Shown here piece by piece: positions 6,010 to 8,346 of a stretch of 8,346 bases of DNA. Origin of the DNA: Bacillota bacterium (lineage in GTDB: Bacteria; Bacillota; Clostridia; Acetivibrionales; DTU013); the NCBI GenBank assembly GCA_023411645.1, contig JAEYON010000132.1, positions 1-8,346 on the forward strand. Reading direction: 5' to 3'. A program made the translations under genes and the position numbers. The notes below the pieces were generated by a model. That model saw only the letters and a list, made by a program, of their open reading frames with translations, was not told the DNA's origin and searched no databases. Position 1 is the stretch's first letter, and each line of letters opens with the position of its first letter.

Positions 6010-6031
6010 GTTATCTGAACTTTAGCTGAAT
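6010..6031 (-). promoter_or_regulatory. 22-bp direct repeat, copy B: probable response-regulator site
   Basis: This exact copy of 2715-2736 is in the same orientation, 62 bases upstream of the VTC start codon. Its TTCAG half-sites begin at 6030 and 6019 on the minus strand. The flanking bases differ from copy A on both sides, so the conserved unit is the 22 bases alone. This argues for a selected binding site rather than a leftover of a larger duplication. The AT-rich stretch 6051-6068 just upstream, with AATATT twice, could act as an UP element. Confidence 0.72.
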
Positions 6032-6101
6032 TCTCATTCACTTAATCCAGACATTAATATTTAATATTGATATGTAAGGTCTGAGCCGTTCAATTCCAGG
6101 C

Positions 6102-6497
6102 TTATTGAATCAAGCCAAGCTTCTTAATTACCTCAACCAGCTTTTCTGTGTTGATTGGCTTTGAAGCGTAAGCTTCACACCCAATCTCAAAGGCCTTAGT
6201 AACTCTGTCTGTATCATTAAGCGCTGTTGTCATGATGATTTTTACACGACCTGAATCATTGATCCCTTTTTGCTTTTCAATATCCCTGATCATTTTAAGT
6301 GTCTTTTCACCGTCTAGGGTGGGCATCATGATGTCCAAAAAAATTAAATCATATGGTCTGCCTTCATCCCAGGCCATCATAAATGCTTCCAATGCCTCCA
6401 TTCCATCTATGGTAAGGTCGCATTCTCCATATGCAGATAAAAGCTTTAACATAAACTTCCTGCTGGCGAGATCATCTTCAGCGATTAAAATCCTCAT
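6102..6497 (-). CDS. Stand-alone CheY-like receiver protein
   Basis: This 131-residue single-domain response regulator has no output domain. The acidic pair Asp8-Asp9 is in LIAEDD, phospho-acceptor Asp55 in LIFLDIMMP, Thr91-Ala92 in IIMTTAL, and Lys113 in ASKP; all switch residues are present. The ATG at 6497 lies eight bases after an AGGGG ribosome site (6510-6506), and an upstream extension to 6515 would cover that site. The gene starts 21 nt after the hybrid kinase stop, so the two are almost certainly co-transcribed, with the receiver a likely target or branch of that kinase. It could act by protein contact, as CheY or Spo0F do. No convincing terminator separates it from the VTC operon promoter. 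Confidence 0.93.
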   Translation of the reverse strand: MRILIAEDDLASRKFMLKLLSAYGECDLTIDGMEALEAFMMAWDEGRPYDLIFLDIMMPTLDGEKTLKMIRDIEKQKGINDSGRVKIIMTTALNDTDRVTKAFEIGCEAYASKPINTEKLVEVIKKLGLIQ

Positions 6498-6518
6498 ATA
6501 TATAACCCCTTTCAAAAT

Positions 6519-8346
6519 TTAGATTGCACTTCCGTCTGACTGCCTTTTATATTTATCAAGCTCGGTTATAAAATGGCTAAAGTGCTCAGTAGCTGCACCT
6601 ATGCTTTCTCTTCTGGCAGCAAGCTCTACTCTGAATATTGCGCTTTTTATGGAAGCTGCACTTATATAGGAGGCTAGCTCCTTTATTTCATGTGCATACT
6701 TTTCTACGAGAGGTAAATCCTCCTTTTGAAGAGCATCCTTTAAAAGCTCCGAATTCATGGATATGCTATTAATTATTTTTTTATTTTTATTGTTGTGTTC
6801 GATCATTAAATCCTCATTTTTTAAGTTGTCATAATCATGGTCGTACTCATTTTCCCTAAATGCTCTGTCCCGCTTTTTTTCTTTTGTTTTTTTCGCAGCC
6901 TTCTCAATCATTTCCAATAATCTATTCATCTGAACTGGTTTAGCAATGTAATCATCCATACCCGCCGATAAATACTTTTCCCTGTCACCCTGAAGGGCGT
7001 ACGCAGTAAGCGCTATGATGGGGATGTGCCTCTTTGTACCCATCTCACTCTTCCGTACTCTTCCAACAGCTTCAATTCCATCCATATCTGGCATCTGTAT
7101 ATCCATTAATACTACATCAAAGCTCTTAGTACTTATTGCTTCCAGTGCCTCGACACCATTATCTACGGTTTCTACAAAATGTCCGCCCTCCTTTATAATT
7201 CGGCTTATTACAATCTGATTTATTCTATCATCTTCCGCCAGCAGTATTCTGAGCGGATGTTTTGTCCTGGGAATAGCCGTAATATCATTCTTTGTACTTG
7301 ACACTACCCTCCCTATATCCATTTTCACAGTAAAGTAAAAGGTACTTCCCTCCCCCTTTTTACTCTCCACCCAAATGTCACCGTCCATCATTTTCACAAG
7401 CTGCCTTGAGATTGCCAGTCCAAGACCTGATCCGCCATACTTCCTTGTAATCGAGTTGTCAGCTTGACTGAAGGTGTCAAATAACTTCTCTATATAACTA
7501 GAATCTATTCCAACACCTGTATCCGAAATTTTAAATTCAAGCTCCACATATTCATCCGTACTACTTTTCAAACTGGCTAAAAGGTTTATCTCACCTATAT
7601 CTGTAAATTTAACCGCATTTCCAAGAAGGTTATTAAGCACCTGCTTTAGTCTGTGTGGATCACCATTAACAACCTGAGGTATTCGCGGATCAAGCTGGTA
7701 TATCAGCTCAAGTCCTTTTCCCTGGGCTTTTATACTGTGAGGTTTTATTGTCTGCTCCATTAGCTCAATAAAGCTAAAACCGATATTTTCCAATGTTACC
7801 TTTCTTGCTTCAATTCTGGATAAATCCAAAATATCGTTTATAAGATTTAGAAGTGTAGAGGCACAGCCCTTCGCTATAAAAAGGTTGTCCTTCTGTTCAT
7901 CTGTCAAACCATTAAGCAAGGTTAAGTCTATCATTCCCAGCATGCCGTTGAGCGGTGTACGTATCTCATGGCTCATATTAGCCAGAAATTCACTTTTTGC
8001 AAGGTTTGTAGCTTCAGCATTCTCCTTTGCCCTCTCCATTTCTTCCTGAATCTGCTTATCTTTTGTTATATCATCGATAACCAACATTACATGATTTTTT
8101 TCATCAATTGTTACCGGTACGGAATTTATCTTAAACCAAAGATCTTTTTCAATGCCATCTACTAATAATTTGTAATGAGTCTCTATCCCCAACATGGTTT
8201 CTCTCGAGCTGCTAATTTCAGCCAGCGTCCTTTGCAGCTCACATTTTCCGCACGCATCACTGAAGCCACAACCATTTTTGTCTTTAAAACTGTTTTTACA
8301 TCCCAGGCCGCTTCCAATCCTTTGATTGATCATTTCCTGCTCTTGA
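6519..8346 (-). CDS. Hybrid sensor histidine kinase, N-terminus outside window
   Basis: The frame is open to the window edge, so the protein is partial; residues here are counted from the ATG at 8333, which is probably internal. In order: the end of a PAS sensor (1-93) with cysteines 12, 22, 28 and 31 in a GC-x9-GCG-x4-AC-x2-C pattern; a short coiled coil (about 94-112); HisKA with MSHEIRTPLNGM and phospho-acceptor His122; an HATPase with N-box NNLLGNAVKF (234-243), DTGVGI (271-276) and GGSGLGL (300-306); a receiver (361-478) with Asp368-Asp369, phospho-acceptor Asp411, Thr443 and Lys465; a Lys/Glu/Asn-rich linker (480-520); and an HPt-like end (about 520-600) with His548. No membrane helix is visible, so at least this part is cytoplasmic. 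It forms a phosphorelay type of kinase, followed after 21 nt by a CheY-like receiver. Its signal and final output are unknown. Confidence 0.93.
   Translation of the reverse strand, partial: QEQEMINQRIGSGLGCKNSFKDKNGCGFSDACGKCELQRTLAEISSSRETMLGIETHYKLLVDGIEKDLWFKINSVPVTIDEKNHVMLVIDDITKDKQIQEEMERAKENAEATNLAKSEFLANMSHEIRTPLNGMLGMIDLTLLNGLTDEQKDNLFIAKGCASTLLNLINDILDLSRIEARKVTLENIGFSFIELMEQTIKPHSIKAQGKGLELIYQLDPRIPQVVNGDPHRLKQVLNNLLGNAVKFTDIGEINLLASLKSSTDEYVELEFKISDTGVGIDSSYIEKLFDTFSQADNSITRKYGGSGLGLAISRQLVKMMDGDIWVESKKGEGSTFYFTVKMDIGRVVSSTKNDITAIPRTKHPLRILLAEDDRINQIVISRIIKEGGHFVETVDNGVEALEAISTKSFDVVLMDIQMPDMDGIEAVGRVRKSEMGTKRHIPIIALTAYALQGDREKYLSAGMDDYIAKPVQMNRLLEMIEKAAKKTKEKKRDRAFRENEYDHDYDNLKNEDLMIEHNNKNKKIINSISMNSELLKDALQKEDLPLVEKYAHEIKELASYISAASIKSAIFRVELAARRESIGAATEHFSHFITELDKYKRQSDGSAI

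Noticed and set aside
6056..6068. AATATT repeated twice upstream of the VTC promoter as an operator
   Set aside because: It is pure A/T in an AT-rich intergenic region, so chance is likely. I mention it only as a possible UP element.
6099..6116. Hairpin GGCTT-8-AAGCC at the end of the CheY-like gene as a terminator
   Set aside because: The stem is only five pairs, overlaps the stop codon, and is not followed by a T-run on the minus strand.

Overview
The window is AT-rich, tightly packed bacterial DNA with every supported gene on the minus strand. Several things point to a Gram-positive anaerobe of the class Clostridia: strong AGGAGG-type ribosome sites, OmpR/HisKA two-component genes of the clostridial type, and a CotH / DUF4956 / VTC-domain gene trio. 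This is an inference from gene style; no rRNA or other taxonomic marker is present.

Layout in the direction of transcription (high to low coordinates). (1) 8346-6519: most of a hybrid sensor histidine kinase (PAS with a Cys cluster, HisKA, HATPase, receiver, HPt-like end), cut by the window edge. (2) 6497-6102: a stand-alone CheY-like receiver, 21 nt downstream. (3) 6101-5948: a promoter region with a 22-bp element. (4) 5947-2746: a three-gene operon encoding a VTC-type polyphosphate polymerase domain protein, a DUF4956 four-helix membrane protein, and a doubly membrane-anchored extracytoplasmic CotH-family kinase. (5) 2745-2663: a second promoter region carrying an identical copy of the 22-bp element. 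(6) 2662-673: an OmpR-family response regulator and its membrane histidine kinase, overlapping by 8 nt. (7) 587-563: a Rho-independent terminator. (8) 494-112: the broken remains of an apbE (FAD:protein FMN transferase) gene. (9) 103-1: a probable promoter, ribosome site and start codon of another minus-strand gene that leaves the window.

The most informative non-coding signal is the exact 22-bp repeat at 2715-2736 and 6010-6031. Read on the minus strand it holds two TTCAG half-sites 11 bp apart, the spacing expected for a dimeric OmpR/PhoB-type regulator. Each copy lies 50-65 nt upstream of a start codon and just upstream of a TAGAAT -10 box. The simplest reading is that the response regulator controls both its own operon and the VTC-DUF4956-CotH operon. 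The five genes then form one dedicated, self-regulated unit. A speculative model is polyphosphate made on the cytoplasmic side, a membrane partner (DUF4956), and a protein kinase outside the membrane, all under one sensor.

Smaller signals are a pair of TAAGTACTT boxes around a possible promoter upstream of the apbE remnant, a 10-bp tandem duplication on the DUF4956 start codon, and a variant HPt motif in the hybrid kinase. No tRNA, rRNA, CRISPR array, transposase or phage gene was seen.
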